In this document: piece after piece, positions 9,260 to 16,822 of the stretch
Position numbering within the stretch: the first letter of the stretch is position 1
How the letters are laid out: each line of letters begins with the position of its first letter
Assembly: GCF_019042275.1 (NCBI RefSeq)
Contig: NZ_JAHQCW010000004.1
Location: 62,001 to 126,000 of the forward strand
Length of the DNA: 64,000 nucleotides
Direction of reading: 5' to 3'
DNA from: Diplocloster agilis
GTDB lineage: Bacteria > Bacillota > Clostridia > Lachnospirales > Lachnospiraceae
Translations under genes and position numbers: made by a program
Notes under the pieces: model-generated
The model's database searches: none
What the model was told of the DNA's origin: nothing
The model's input: the letters and a program-made list of their open reading frames with translations, nothing else

Positions 9260-10138
9260 TCAACATCCGATTAACGGCTGTGTTTGAAAAATCTCAATAT
9301 GCTCCCTGACGATCTTTGTAACCGCCTGATCTGCCGCTTCCTGAATCTCCTGCATGTGAATCGGACGGTCACCCGCTTTGGCGACAGTCTCCTTCACTGC
9401 GCCTGCGGCGGCCAGGGACATGCCGGTAAAAAAGTTGATCTTGTTAATTCCATGTTCCACGGCTCCCCGGAAAGCCTCCGGTGTCAAACCGGAACCCCCG
9501 TGCATCACCAGAGGAATGTCCACCTGGCTGCGGATATCGGACAGCCGCTTCAGATCCAGCTTCGGCGTCCCCCGGTATATTCCGTGGACCGTACCGATCG
9601 CAACGGCCAAAGCGTCCACCCCGGTGGCTTCCACAAATCTCACGGCTTCTTCCGGCGTGGTGAAATTCGCGCTGTCAGCGACCGCCCCATCCTTGAGAAG
9701 CGCTCCCCCCTCTGCGCCGCCCACATGTCCGATCTCCGCTTCCACGCTGACACCGCAAGCATGGGCGGCCTCCGTAACTTTTTTCGTGATGCGGATGTTC
9801 TCTTCCATGGGCAGAGACGAACCGTCAAACATCACTCCTGAAAAACCGGCGTGAATCGCCTTCATGCAATCCTCGAAGCTTCCCCCATGATCCAGATGGA
9901 GCGCGACCGGTACACCGGCATTGCGGATCATTTCCAGCGTCAGCTTTACATATTCCCCGGGTTTCTCCTGCTCCTCGATCATCCCCCATGTAACCATCAG
10001 GATCATAGGGGTTCCGGTCTGTTCCGCCGCCTTCAGTATCGCCGCTGTGTTCTGATAGCTCGCAGTGTCAAAGGCCCCGACGGCGTATCTTCGTTCCACA
10101 GATTCGCGAAGTACCTCTTTGAGTGTAACTAGTGACAT
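9260..10138 (-). CDS. Class II (zinc) ketose-bisphosphate aldolase, FbaA/GatY family
   Basis: This 292-residue protein is a class II aldolase. The zinc and catalytic signature HLDHG spans residues 81-85. Later motifs include EAEIGHVGG, VAIGTVHGIYRG and VMHGGSGLT. It would split a ketose phosphate into dihydroxyacetone phosphate and an aldehyde. It starts with ATG after AAGGAGGAGAAGGAAA, 49 bases downstream of the 57-aa small gene. Together with the PfkB kinase it forms the kinase-aldolase core of the operon. Fructose-bisphosphate, tagatose-bisphosphate and related substrates all remain possible. Confidence 0.93.
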   Translation of the reverse strand: MSLVTLKEVLRESVERRYAVGAFDTASYQNTAAILKAAEQTGTPMILMVTWGMIEEQEKPGEYVKLTLEMIRNAGVPVALHLDHGGSFEDCMKAIHAGFSGVMFDGSSLPMEENIRITKKVTEAAHACGVSVEAEIGHVGGAEGGALLKDGAVADSANFTTPEEAVRFVEATGVDALAVAIGTVHGIYRGTPKLDLKRLSDIRSQVDIPLVMHGGSGLTPEAFRGAVEHGINKINFFTGMSLAAAGAVKETVAKAGDRPIHMQEIQEAADQAVTKIVREHIEIFQTQPLIGC

Positions 10139-10186
10139 TTTCCTTCTCCTCCTTCTTCTGTATCGGTTCCTTAATCAGTCAGGTGG

Positions 10187-10360
10187 TTATGAGTGATCCA
10201 CCGGAGGCTTCTGCGTCTCATCCGGGAATTCCTCTGTCTGCAGCTGCTTTCTACAGGCTTCATAACCCGCGGCGAATGCCAGCAGTTGTTTTGTTTCCGA
10301 TTCATCCAGGCAATCCAGCACATGAATCAGCGCTCTTCGATTATCATACTGAATCTTCAT
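10187..10360 (-). CDS. Small helical protein, 57 aa, first gene of the sugar operon
   Basis: An ATG at 10360, preceded by AAAGGAGGCGGATT, opens a 57-codon frame ending in TAA at 10189-10187. The core reads LDESETKQLLAFAAGYEAC, followed by RKQL. A very similar stretch, MLAFAETFASFKRQ, forms the C-terminus of the divergent HTH regulator at 10486. A well-placed promoter (TTGACA, 17-base spacer, CATACT) lies just upstream. No known family is recognised. The shared helix suggests that the two proteins pair or compete, which is inference. Downstream genes follow on the same strand, so it probably leads the operon. Confidence 0.7.
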   Translation of the reverse strand: MKIQYDNRRALIHVLDCLDESETKQLLAFAAGYEACRKQLQTEEFPDETQKPPVDHS

Positions 10361-10375
10361 AATCCGCCTCCTTTC

Positions 10376-10412
10376 TTTGACTTAAGCAAAGTATGTATCG
10401 AACAAAGTCAAA
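10376..10412. promoter_or_regulatory. Candidate operator: TTTGACTT / AAGTCAAA inverted repeat
   Basis: TTTGACTT at 10376-10383 and AAGTCAAA at 10405-10412 form an inverted pair around the minus-strand -10 box. A further TTTGACC at 10430-10436 covers the -35 of the plus-strand promoter. Half-sites at both promoters of a divergent pair suggest that the HTH regulator controls itself and the operon. Binding is inferred. Confidence 0.5.
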
Positions 10413-10418
10413 TGTCAA
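10390..10418 (-). promoter_or_regulatory. Promoter of the sugar operon (minus strand)
   Basis: On the minus strand TTGACA (plus-strand TGTCAA 10413-10418) is followed by a 17-base spacer and CATACT (plus-strand AGTATG 10390-10395). It lies just upstream of the 57-aa gene. It is intertwined with TTTGAC half-sites that are probably regulator targets. Confidence 0.7.
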
Positions 10419-10430
10419 GCTAATTTTTAT

Positions 10431-10459
10431 TTGACCAAGTGATACTTTTATGATATGCT
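10431..10459 (+). promoter_or_regulatory. Promoter of the divergent HTH regulator
   Basis: TTGACC (10431-10436), a 17-base spacer and TATGCT (10454-10459) form a good housekeeping promoter. It has a TG one base before the -10 box (extended -10). It lies 26 bases upstream of the regulator's ATG. Confidence 0.75.
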
Positions 10460-10485
10460 AGCTTCAAGAATTGAGGTGGTATAGT

Positions 10486-10848
10486 ATGACACTGGGTGAT
10501 CGGATAAAATGTATCCTGTCGGAAAAAAATATGAAGCAGGTGGAATTTGCTTCCACTCTGGGGATAAGCGCCAACTATGTGAATCAGCTGGTCAATGGAA
10601 AGAAGACAAATATCTCAGAGACATTGGCAAAATTAATCGAAGAACGTTTTGGATATTCAGCAGAATGGATCATAAACGAAAGTGGCAGCAAAATGGCATC
10701 TCCTACCCTATCGGCAATTAAAAAAGAATTCATCCGTAAAATCAGGAAAATGCCGGATGAAGAAGTTTTGGCGATGCTGGCATTTGCGGAAACCTTCGCC
10801 AGTTTTAAACGGCAGTACGGAATGGCCGCGCCGGAAACGCAAAGCTGA
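10486..10848 (+). CDS. XRE-family HTH transcriptional regulator
   Basis: This 120-residue protein has an N-terminal Cro/CI helix-turn-helix (about residues 3-60: LGDRIKCILSEKNMKQVEFASTL, then ISANYVNQLVNGKK) and a short C-terminal helical tail, PDEEVLAMLAFAETFASFKRQYG. ATG at 10486 follows TTGAGGTGG. It is transcribed away from the sugar operon and shares a 125-base control region with it, so it is the likely local regulator. The tail resembles the core of the 57-aa protein across the promoter. Whether it represses or activates cannot be told. Confidence 0.88.
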   Translation: MTLGDRIKCILSEKNMKQVEFASTLGISANYVNQLVNGKKTNISETLAKLIEERFGYSAEWIINESGSKMASPTLSAIKKEFIRKIRKMPDEEVLAMLAFAETFASFKRQYGMAAPETQS

Positions 10849-10885
10849 GATTCCCGGAGCGAAGGCCGGGATTTCAGCCGGAGAG

Positions 10886-11239
10886 TTACCTCCGGAAATC
10901 CTCCCGGCTCTTTCGATCCGTTTTCCATTTTCTTCTGTCCTGATAGCAGTCGAAGAGGATCAGCCAGACCGTAAAACCATAAGTACGGATGATCTGTTCG
11001 CTTACCGGAGCCAGCTCGCTGTCCGGGTCGTTTATACAGGGAATGCCGGCTCCGGCGATCCTGGCAAACAGGCTTACCTCCTGCTCCGGCACCATCGGAT
11101 CTACAAAGAGGGTATCCGCATTTAAGTCATACAGAACCACAAAATCATCCGGCTCCATCGTATACCTTTCATACAGCAGAAGTTTCATAGCCTCTGTCAG
11201 CCCGTTTTTATCTACACGGATTATGTTCATATCATTCAA
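10886..11239 (-). CDS. Hypothetical protein (117 aa) behind a consensus promoter
   Basis: No family is recognised. The protein contains RVDKNGLTEAMKLLLYERY, FVVLYDLNADTLFVDPMVP, and a basic tail rich in Arg and Lys. I place the start at TTG 11239 because AAAGGAG lies eight bases before it. The frame stays open to a TTG at 11281, but no ribosome binding site precedes that one. A perfect housekeeping promoter lies about 200 bases upstream on the same strand, which supports a real gene. It is convergent with the HTH gene at 10486. The leader between promoter and start is about 190 bases and unexplained. Confidence 0.55.
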   Translation of the reverse strand: MNDMNIIRVDKNGLTEAMKLLLYERYTMEPDDFVVLYDLNADTLFVDPMVPEQEVSLFARIAGAGIPCINDPDSELAPVSEQIIRTYGFTVWLILFDCYQDRRKWKTDRKSREDFRR

Positions 11240-11410
11240 AGCATACAGCTCCTTTCCGGAATCCTCCTCCCGGCATTTCAAATTCTTACATTATCAATAC
11301 TGCAGTTTCTATTTTCTAAATGGATTTTCTGTGTTGGAACTACACAGAGAAATTACTGGAATTCCTTCGGATGGGAAGGATAAGAAGGGATATGAATATT
11401 TTTAAAATAT

Positions 11411-11432
11411 TACAGAGTTAAATAACTCTGTA
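11411..11432. promoter_or_regulatory. Candidate operator: 10-bp inverted repeat with 2-base centre
   Basis: TACAGAGTTA (11411-11420) and TAACTCTGTA (11423-11432) are perfect inverted arms. They begin six bases past the -10 box of the minus-strand promoter, over the expected transcription start. A repressor site is the natural reading. The neighbouring HTH protein (11545-12036) is the obvious candidate, but this is inference. Confidence 0.55.
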
Positions 11433-11437
11433 TACTT

Positions 11438-11466
11438 ATTATAGCAATACATCTGCGCTCTGTCAA
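11438..11466 (-). promoter_or_regulatory. Consensus sigma-A promoter (TTGACA-17-TATAAT)
   Basis: On the minus strand TTGACA (plus TGTCAA 11461-11466), exactly 17 bases and TATAAT (plus ATTATA 11438-11443) give a perfect match at both boxes. It points at the hypothetical gene ending at 10886. Confidence 0.85.
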
Positions 11467-11544
11467 GAACATATGTTCTATTTTTGAATTCACTTTACCT
11501 CTCGGCAATTGGGAAAGAAAAGGGTGCGATGAACATCACAGGAG

Positions 11545-12036
11545 GTGGTTCTTATCGATCATCAGAATACCATCGGATCACGAATCCGATACTATCGGAA
11601 TATTCAGAAATTGACTCAGAAACAGCTGGCTGAATCAGCCGGCATCAATGAAGTGACTCTGCGCTGTTATGAAGCCGGAAAATACCGGCCGCGCTATGAC
11701 AAGGTCTGCAGTTTATGTAAAGTGCTCGGCCTTCGTCCGGAAGACATCCTGGATCCTCCGACTTCAGAGTCGGGGGATCCAGGCTCCGATGCAGCCTCCT
11801 GTATTCAGGAGGATACCACCTATTCCCCCGGCCCGGTCCTGTCCTCCTCTCTGTCAAATCTTTCCTCTCGTACGCAGGACCTGTCCTTTCCTGCGTACGG
11901 GGAGAACCAGGAGCTGATTGACGAGGCGCTCCGGCATCTCCTGGCTTTAAACCGGGACGGCCTTCTAAAGGCTCTGGAACAGCTGGAGCTTTTGGGCAGG
12001 ATTCCTGAATTCAGGGAAAAGGGAGAGAAGGATTAG
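11545..12036 (+). CDS. XRE-family HTH regulator with a hairpin-rich linker
   Basis: This protein of about 160 residues has an N-terminal Cro/CI HTH (IGSRIRYYRNIQKLTQKQL, then INEVTLRCYEAGKYRPRYD), a Ser/Pro/Gly-rich linker (about residues 72-115) and a C-terminal helix, LIDEALRHLLALNRDGLLKALEQL. That tail resembles those of other clostridial XRE proteins. The start is uncertain: AGGAGG (11540-11545) overlaps the only in-frame GTG (11545), and the codon at normal spacing is ATC (11554). The linker DNA contains three strong inverted repeats. It probably acts on the palindrome at 11411, but this is untested. Confidence 0.8.
   Translation: MVLIDHQNTIGSRIRYYRNIQKLTQKQLAESAGINEVTLRCYEAGKYRPRYDKVCSLCKVLGLRPEDILDPPTSESGDPGSDAASCIQEDTTYSPGPVLSSSLSNLSSRTQDLSFPAYGENQELIDEALRHLLALNRDGLLKALEQLELLGRIPEFREKGEKD
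11748..11783. repeat. Inverted repeat inside HTH gene linker (16-bp arms)
   Basis: Arms at 11748-11763 and 11768-11783 match at 15 of 16 positions around a four-base loop TCAG, centred on two GGATCC sites. They lie inside the coding sequence of the HTH regulator, in its linker. Confidence 0.8.
11795..11812. repeat. Inverted repeat inside HTH gene linker (7-bp arms)
   Basis: CCTCCTG (11795-11801) and CAGGAGG (11806-11812) are perfect arms around TATT, 11 bases after the previous hairpin. Confidence 0.7.
11869..11899. repeat. Inverted repeat inside HTH gene linker (11-bp arms)
   Basis: CGTACGCAGGA (11869-11879) and TCCTGCGTACG (11889-11899) are perfect arms around a nine-base loop. This is the third hairpin in the same linker-coding stretch. 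Confidence 0.8.
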
Positions 12037-12064
12037 AGGAAAGTCCCGCGGAAGATCCGCAGCC

Positions 12065-13018
12065 TTAAACCAGCCTGTTTACCGGCTCTTTGCCCTCAAA
12101 TACGGCAATCAGCGCTTCCGCTGTAACGACCGATGTAGTCGCGCAGTTTTCATAGGTCTCTGCCGAAGTATGGGGCGTAGCTACATACTGTTCAAAAGCA
12201 AACAGCGGATTGTCGGGCAATACCGGCTCTGAGGCAAATACATCGGTGCCTGCGCCCGCGATTTTTCCGGACTCCAGAGCTTCACAGAGCGCTTTTTCGT
12301 CCACTATGGTTCCACGGGCGGTATTAATCAGGCATACTCCGTCTTTCATGCGGGCGATGGTTTCCCGGTTGATCAGCTGTGCGGTCTCAGGCGTTGCGGG
12401 CAGGTGGATGGAGATGATATCGCTCTGCTCCAATACTTCTTCGAGACTGCAAAGCCGTACGCCAAGCTCATCCGCCTTTTCCTGATTCGGATATTTGTCG
12501 TACGCGATCATTGCCGGATGAAAGCCCTGCAGCTTTTCCGCTACATTCCGGGCGATAGCCCCGAACCCCAGGAAGCCGACGGTCTGGCTTTTCAGCTCGT
12601 GGGCCATAGGGCGGACCCATTCTCCCCGGCGGATGGCCGCATTCAGGAACGGGATTCGTCTGGTGAGGCTTAGTATCAGGCCGACCGCCTGCTCCGCAAC
12701 CGCGGAGGTATTCACGCCCGGGCAGTTGCTGACCGTGATTCCGTGGGCTTTGGCAGCGTCCAGATCTATATTGTCGACTCCCACGCCAAAGCGCGCAATG
12801 GCTTTCAGCTTCGGAGCCAGGCCGAAGATTTCCTGGTTCCATGTATCGACGCCTGCTACCACACCGTCAATGTCTGCTATGACTTCCTTTAACTCTTCCG
12901 GGGTATAGGGACGGTCATGAGGGTTCTCCACAATTTCGCACCCATAGTCTTCCAGGATTTTTTTGCCTTCCAGACAATATTTTGAATAGTTGGTGGCGGT
13001 TACTAATATTTTTTTCAT
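12065..13018 (-). CDS. D-2-hydroxyacid dehydrogenase (phosphoglycerate dehydrogenase-like)
   Basis: This 317-residue protein belongs to the D-isomer-specific 2-hydroxyacid dehydrogenase family. The NAD-binding motif VGFLGFGAIARNVAEKL is central. Catalytic regions are present as INTARGTIVDEKAL (Arg), the Glu in ASEPVLPDNPLF, and a His in the VATPHTSAET loop. It reduces a 2-keto acid or oxidises a 2-hydroxy acid with NAD. ATG at 13018 is preferred; the longer frame upstream is a translation of the palindromic repeat cluster. As the last gene of the glycan locus, it may act on keto acids from the DapA-family lyase rather than in serine synthesis. Confidence 0.88.
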   Translation of the reverse strand: MKKILVTATNYSKYCLEGKKILEDYGCEIVENPHDRPYTPEELKEVIADIDGVVAGVDTWNQEIFGLAPKLKAIARFGVGVDNIDLDAAKAHGITVSNCPGVNTSAVAEQAVGLILSLTRRIPFLNAAIRRGEWVRPMAHELKSQTVGFLGFGAIARNVAEKLQGFHPAMIAYDKYPNQEKADELGVRLCSLEEVLEQSDIISIHLPATPETAQLINRETIARMKDGVCLINTARGTIVDEKALCEALESGKIAGAGTDVFASEPVLPDNPLFAFEQYVATPHTSAETYENCATTSVVTAEALIAVFEGKEPVNRLV

Positions 13019-13046
13019 TACCGTTTGAGTCCTTTCTGTTCGATTG

Positions 13047-13117
13047 GGGACATGTCCATTTCGATCATGTCTATTACGATCAATTTGGGACATGTCCATT
13101 TCGTGATGTCCATTTCG
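13047..13117. repeat. GGACATGTCC repeat cluster A
   Basis: Units ending ATGTCCATTTCG occur at 13047-13063 and 13087-13103 as intact GGGACATGTCCATTTCG. Shortened or degenerate copies follow each at 13064-13078 and 13104-13117. The GGACATGTCC core is itself a palindrome. The cluster fills the gap between the YhcH gene and the hydroxyacid dehydrogenase. Cluster B at 22005 carries the same unit. Confidence 0.85.
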
Positions 13118-13588
13118 TTATTTTTCAGTTTTATCCAGCCGGATCTTGAATACGAGCTTTTTTACCGGGGAAGGGCTATTGATCCGGCAGCAGGGGAGAT
13201 GCGCATCCCACGGATACATCAGCATAAACATTCCTGTTTTCAGTTTTGCGCAGACAGATTCGTCCGGTGTCCGGTAAAAGACAAAATCCCCCTCCGGCGT
13301 CTGATCCTCTATTACGTTTAACTCGTCCGCAAAATTAAGGAAGACCAGTTCTTCCCCGTCCATCATGTATTGCAGATCCAGATGAGCCTTATGGGATTCC
13401 ATTTTCCCGGCTGACTTTTCCCGGGTCTCATAGCACTGGACCAGGACAAAAAGCTTATCGCCGTCCAGTTCATACCTGCCTTCCGGCGGCATTTTTGCGC
13501 CTGCTTCCCGGATAAAATCCTGAATCAGGCCGCACTGGCGCTCCGTCAGCCCGTAGGCCTGAAGGTGTTCTATTTTATCAATAATCAT
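13118..13588 (-). CDS. YhcH/YjgK/YiaL family protein
   Basis: This 156-residue protein belongs to the YhcH/YjgK/YiaL (DUF386) cupin-like family, including NanQ-type sugar anomerases and the EbgC-type beta-galactosidase subunit. Recognisable segments are the ESHKAHLDLQYMMDGEE region with conserved His, FVFYRTPDESVCAKL, and FMLMYPWDAHLPCC with the metal-site His. The ATG follows GGAAGGAGAGAGC and overlaps the end of the GH106-like gene by 11 bases. It probably mutarotates or handles the sugar released by the neighbouring glycosidases. Confidence 0.9.
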   Translation of the reverse strand: MIIDKIEHLQAYGLTERQCGLIQDFIREAGAKMPPEGRYELDGDKLFVLVQCYETREKSAGKMESHKAHLDLQYMMDGEELVFLNFADELNVIEDQTPEGDFVFYRTPDESVCAKLKTGMFMLMYPWDAHLPCCRINSPSPVKKLVFKIRLDKTEK

Positions 13589-16500
13589 ACGCGCTCTCTC
13601 CTTCCAGCTCCGCTATCACGATCTGTCCCTGAAGACCATAGGGCTTCAGAACATAGGAATCCGTGTGGAATTCGCCGGCGGTCCGAAAATCCTCCCAGCT
13701 GATCCGGCTGCATCCGGTATATTTCTGGTGGAATGGCCCGAACATATTTCTGGGACTTCCGATGATCTGAATATCTATGGCATTGCTTCCCGTGGTTAAA
13801 AAGTCCGTAATGTCCACGTTTTTCCTGGTATTTCCAATCAGAATCCCGGCGTTTTTACCGTTGACCGTGACTTTCCCGAGGGTTCCCCGGTAGTCACCCA
13901 GCTTAAGCTCGTAGCGCTTTTGCCTCTCCGGCGGCTGTTCCACCTGAAAATGATAGACAACGCTGCCCGGATAATGGTACAGGCCCTGCATCGTCCAGTC
14001 CCCGAAATGCAGCCTTCCGCGATCTTGTATCATCCGGCGCTCCGAATCCACCATAAAATCTCCCAGAAGGTAGATATCCTCCAATTCGGTTGTATTCCTG
14101 TAGATTCCTTTCAGGATCAGCTCATTTACACCCTTCTTTAATCCGTTCACCCGGAAGCGTATAATCTTCCGGTCCAGGAAATATTCCTGCGTCTCCTGAC
14201 AAGCCTTCCGGTTACAGGTCAGGCTATAGTCCAGGGGCTTTTCAATAGCCGCATACAGGGGACCGTCCGGGATCTCATTTACCTCAAACGTAAATTTTAG
14301 TTCAAAGACTTTGCCGTCGGCGCCGCACTCCTCGCCGATCCAGCTGTACCGCTGCGGAGCGCCGTTATAGTAGATCTGCCGGAGCCCCATGGCATCCCGC
14401 ATCTGCCGCTGGGCCTGCCAGACTTCCATGTCCGGCGACCAGGGGAGTGCGCAGATGTCCTGCTCCGTATCCGCCAGCCGGTAACTGCACCGGTCCAGCG
14501 TCAGCACATTTTCCATATCTCTGGTAATCATAGCTTCCGGCCCCAGGCACGCCCATACCCTGTCCGCCCGGTGGGGATGCTCGTAAGGGAACGCAGCGCC
14601 GCCTTCCAGAGGTTTTTGCCCGGTGCGGATGAAATATACCCGGCTCATGGCGGGCGTGAAAGTTTCTACAAATTCGATTCCGCCTTGCTCCAGGACTCTG
14701 ACCGCAGCCGGACGTGTCACATCGTCAAGCGGGTCGTAGCTCTGCACCGCCCCCGGGGCAGCGAACCGCAGCATTACCCGGTGCTGATGTTCCCGGTCGT
14801 TGTTCGCGGCAAATATCAGATAGCCGTCCTCCGTTTTCCGGATCATAGCCAGAATGTCCGTATCTTCCTGCATCCGGTCATTTTTAACCCGCAGCAAGCG
14901 TGGATGGATATGGTTCAGACGGGAAACCGCCTGCTCATAATCTTCCGCCCGCTGCAGATTGGGATGCTGCGCAAGCCTTCTTAACTCACAGCGGTCTGCG
15001 TCCGCGCCGGGCTCGGATATTTCCGGGATATATCGTCCATTGACCATGGAGATCATGGGCCCGGTCCAGATTACCTTGCCGCCCTGATCCATAAAATCGT
15101 TCAGAAGTTTCACTGTGCCGGAAAACAGCGTAGCTACTCTGGGCACAATCACTATGCTATAAGAGCGCTCCTGCACGAAAAGCTTCCCTTCCTGCACCCG
15201 GCCCGCTTCTTCCAGTATCATCTCATCGCCGAAATCAAAATCCTGATGAATCCCCATCAGCGTTTTTGCCAAACGGTTATACTCTTCCCCAACCCGGTTC
15301 AGGCGGAAAATATGTTCATCCAGCCATCCCATATTCATTTCCACATGATTCAGATCCTCGTCCGGCGCGCTCGCGCACATGGTCCAGATCGTCGACATGG
15401 GATGTATGACCAGAATATCCCGCACCACTTCCCCGGTTCGGACGCAGGCGGACACTCTTCCGAAGTAATCCTCCAGAATCCTGTTATTCTCCCACCAGGT
15501 CGTCTGGTAGTTGAATACCGGAGGGTAGTCCCGTTTACGGCAGCCGGTTATGGAATACAGCGCCAGATGCTGGCACCTGCGGTTCACGCCCAGCACGAAC
15601 TGCCAGTCTCCCAGCCATTTCTGCCCTTCAAACGTAAAGTCCCAGCCCGTACAGCCATACGTTTCCGTCAAAACCATATCCCGGTTATACTGGTTGGCCA
15701 CGCTGGTACATTGCTTGACCGTCAGATATTCCCGGGTCTGCTCTCCCAGAATATCAATCCCGGGCGCATGCATATACCGGTAGTGGGGCATGGCCGCGCC
15801 GCATACCCGGGCCCCGTAACCCAGGTCATTTTCATACAGCATGTGTCCCGTCATCAGCAGTCGGTTCGCATCACACCAGTCATAGAGCTGCTTCGCATAA
15901 CACTCGCTGAACCGTTCGGTCAGCGTATGCCAGTAATCATGCCTTATCTTTTCGCACCCTTCCCCGTCATAATACAGGTAGGGTAAATAGTCATAAAAAG
16001 AATAGCCCCTCTTCTCCCGGAAATATTCGTCCATTCCCTCTCCCCAGGGAATCCAGGGCCTCCCCTTGGTGAACACGCTAAAAAAGTCGCAAAAATTCGG
16101 TTCATCGGTAAAAAAGCCTTTCACCGTGCGTCCGAACTCGCTCTGAAAGCGCTCCTTATAGCGCTCATGGGTCAGATCGAGAAACGTTCTGACCGCAGCC
16201 GGATTCAGATTATCCGACGGCGCGAAACCATTATACCATTCACTCTCTCCTGAGATCTCCACCCGGAACACCAGCCAGGCATACCCCTTGGGTATCTCCT
16301 GCCCGGTCTTAAGCGTCTCTTCCCGCGTATACTTCCCGACCGTCCGCCCTTCGATCCGGGCAGACATCAGAGCTACTACCGTACCATCCTCACAGGCATC
16401 TCCCACCCGTATCGTGTGTTCCGGCAAATGCCCCGCATCAAATATTTCCAGGCTGATTGCCTTGGCCGTATACTTCCCGGGGTCTGTTTTGCTTACCAGC

Positions 16501-16799
16501 CCGCCGGCGCTGCCGGACGGCCATTTGTCCTCATCATAGATCCATGCCTCCATACGCTGCCCGGCGGCTCTTTTAACCGCCGTGCCTACCGCCTGCATCC
16601 ATTCTTCCGACAGATATTCCGTCTCCAGCCCTTCCCGGGAATGAATAAAAAAGCCTCCCATTCCCTGTTCCTGCATCCCGTCGATCTGCCGGGCCAGCTC
16701 CCCTTCCTCCAGCCGGTCGTTCCAGGCCCAGAACGGGGCGCTCCGGTAAGCTTCCGAAGGATTCGATAACTCCAGCTTCAATTCTTCAATCGTTCTCAA
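13578..16799 (-). CDS. GH106-like glycoside hydrolase (alpha-L-rhamnosidase family), 1073 aa
   Basis: This large protein matches the GH106/Glyco_hydro_106 family. The N-terminus has APFWAWNDRLEEGELARQI, MGGFFIHSREGLETEYL and the hallmark WIYDEDKWPSGSAGG. The catalytic barrel continues with GFFTDEPNFCDFF and LTETYGCTGWDFTFEGQKW, with several conserved acidic residues. A beta-sandwich C-terminal half follows. No signal peptide is visible, so it probably acts in the cytoplasm on imported oligosaccharides. The start is TTG, preceded by GAGGTGAT. A paralogue lies at 18821. Rhamnose removal is the family activity; specificity is unproven here. Confidence 0.88.
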   Translation of the reverse strand: MRTIEELKLELSNPSEAYRSAPFWAWNDRLEEGELARQIDGMQEQGMGGFFIHSREGLETEYLSEEWMQAVGTAVKRAAGQRMEAWIYDEDKWPSGSAGGLVSKTDPGKYTAKAISLEIFDAGHLPEHTIRVGDACEDGTVVALMSARIEGRTVGKYTREETLKTGQEIPKGYAWLVFRVEISGESEWYNGFAPSDNLNPAAVRTFLDLTHERYKERFQSEFGRTVKGFFTDEPNFCDFFSVFTKGRPWIPWGEGMDEYFREKRGYSFYDYLPYLYYDGEGCEKIRHDYWHTLTERFSECYAKQLYDWCDANRLLMTGHMLYENDLGYGARVCGAAMPHYRYMHAPGIDILGEQTREYLTVKQCTSVANQYNRDMVLTETYGCTGWDFTFEGQKWLGDWQFVLGVNRRCQHLALYSITGCRKRDYPPVFNYQTTWWENNRILEDYFGRVSACVRTGEVVRDILVIHPMSTIWTMCASAPDEDLNHVEMNMGWLDEHIFRLNRVGEEYNRLAKTLMGIHQDFDFGDEMILEEAGRVQEGKLFVQERSYSIVIVPRVATLFSGTVKLLNDFMDQGGKVIWTGPMISMVNGRYIPEISEPGADADRCELRRLAQHPNLQRAEDYEQAVSRLNHIHPRLLRVKNDRMQEDTDILAMIRKTEDGYLIFAANNDREHQHRVMLRFAAPGAVQSYDPLDDVTRPAAVRVLEQGGIEFVETFTPAMSRVYFIRTGQKPLEGGAAFPYEHPHRADRVWACLGPEAMITRDMENVLTLDRCSYRLADTEQDICALPWSPDMEVWQAQRQMRDAMGLRQIYYNGAPQRYSWIGEECGADGKVFELKFTFEVNEIPDGPLYAAIEKPLDYSLTCNRKACQETQEYFLDRKIIRFRVNGLKKGVNELILKGIYRNTTELEDIYLLGDFMVDSERRMIQDRGRLHFGDWTMQGLYHYPGSVVYHFQVEQPPERQKRYELKLGDYRGTLGKVTVNGKNAGILIGNTRKNVDITDFLTTGSNAIDIQIIGSPRNMFGPFHQKYTGCSRISWEDFRTAGEFHTDSYVLKPYGLQGQIVIAELEGESAYDY

Positions 16800-16822
16800 T
16801 CTATCACCTCAAAAAACCCATC

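Noticed and set aside
13019-13099. An N-terminal extension of the hydroxyacid dehydrogenase
   Set aside because: The extra residues are a translation of the palindromic repeats, and the family start is at 13018.
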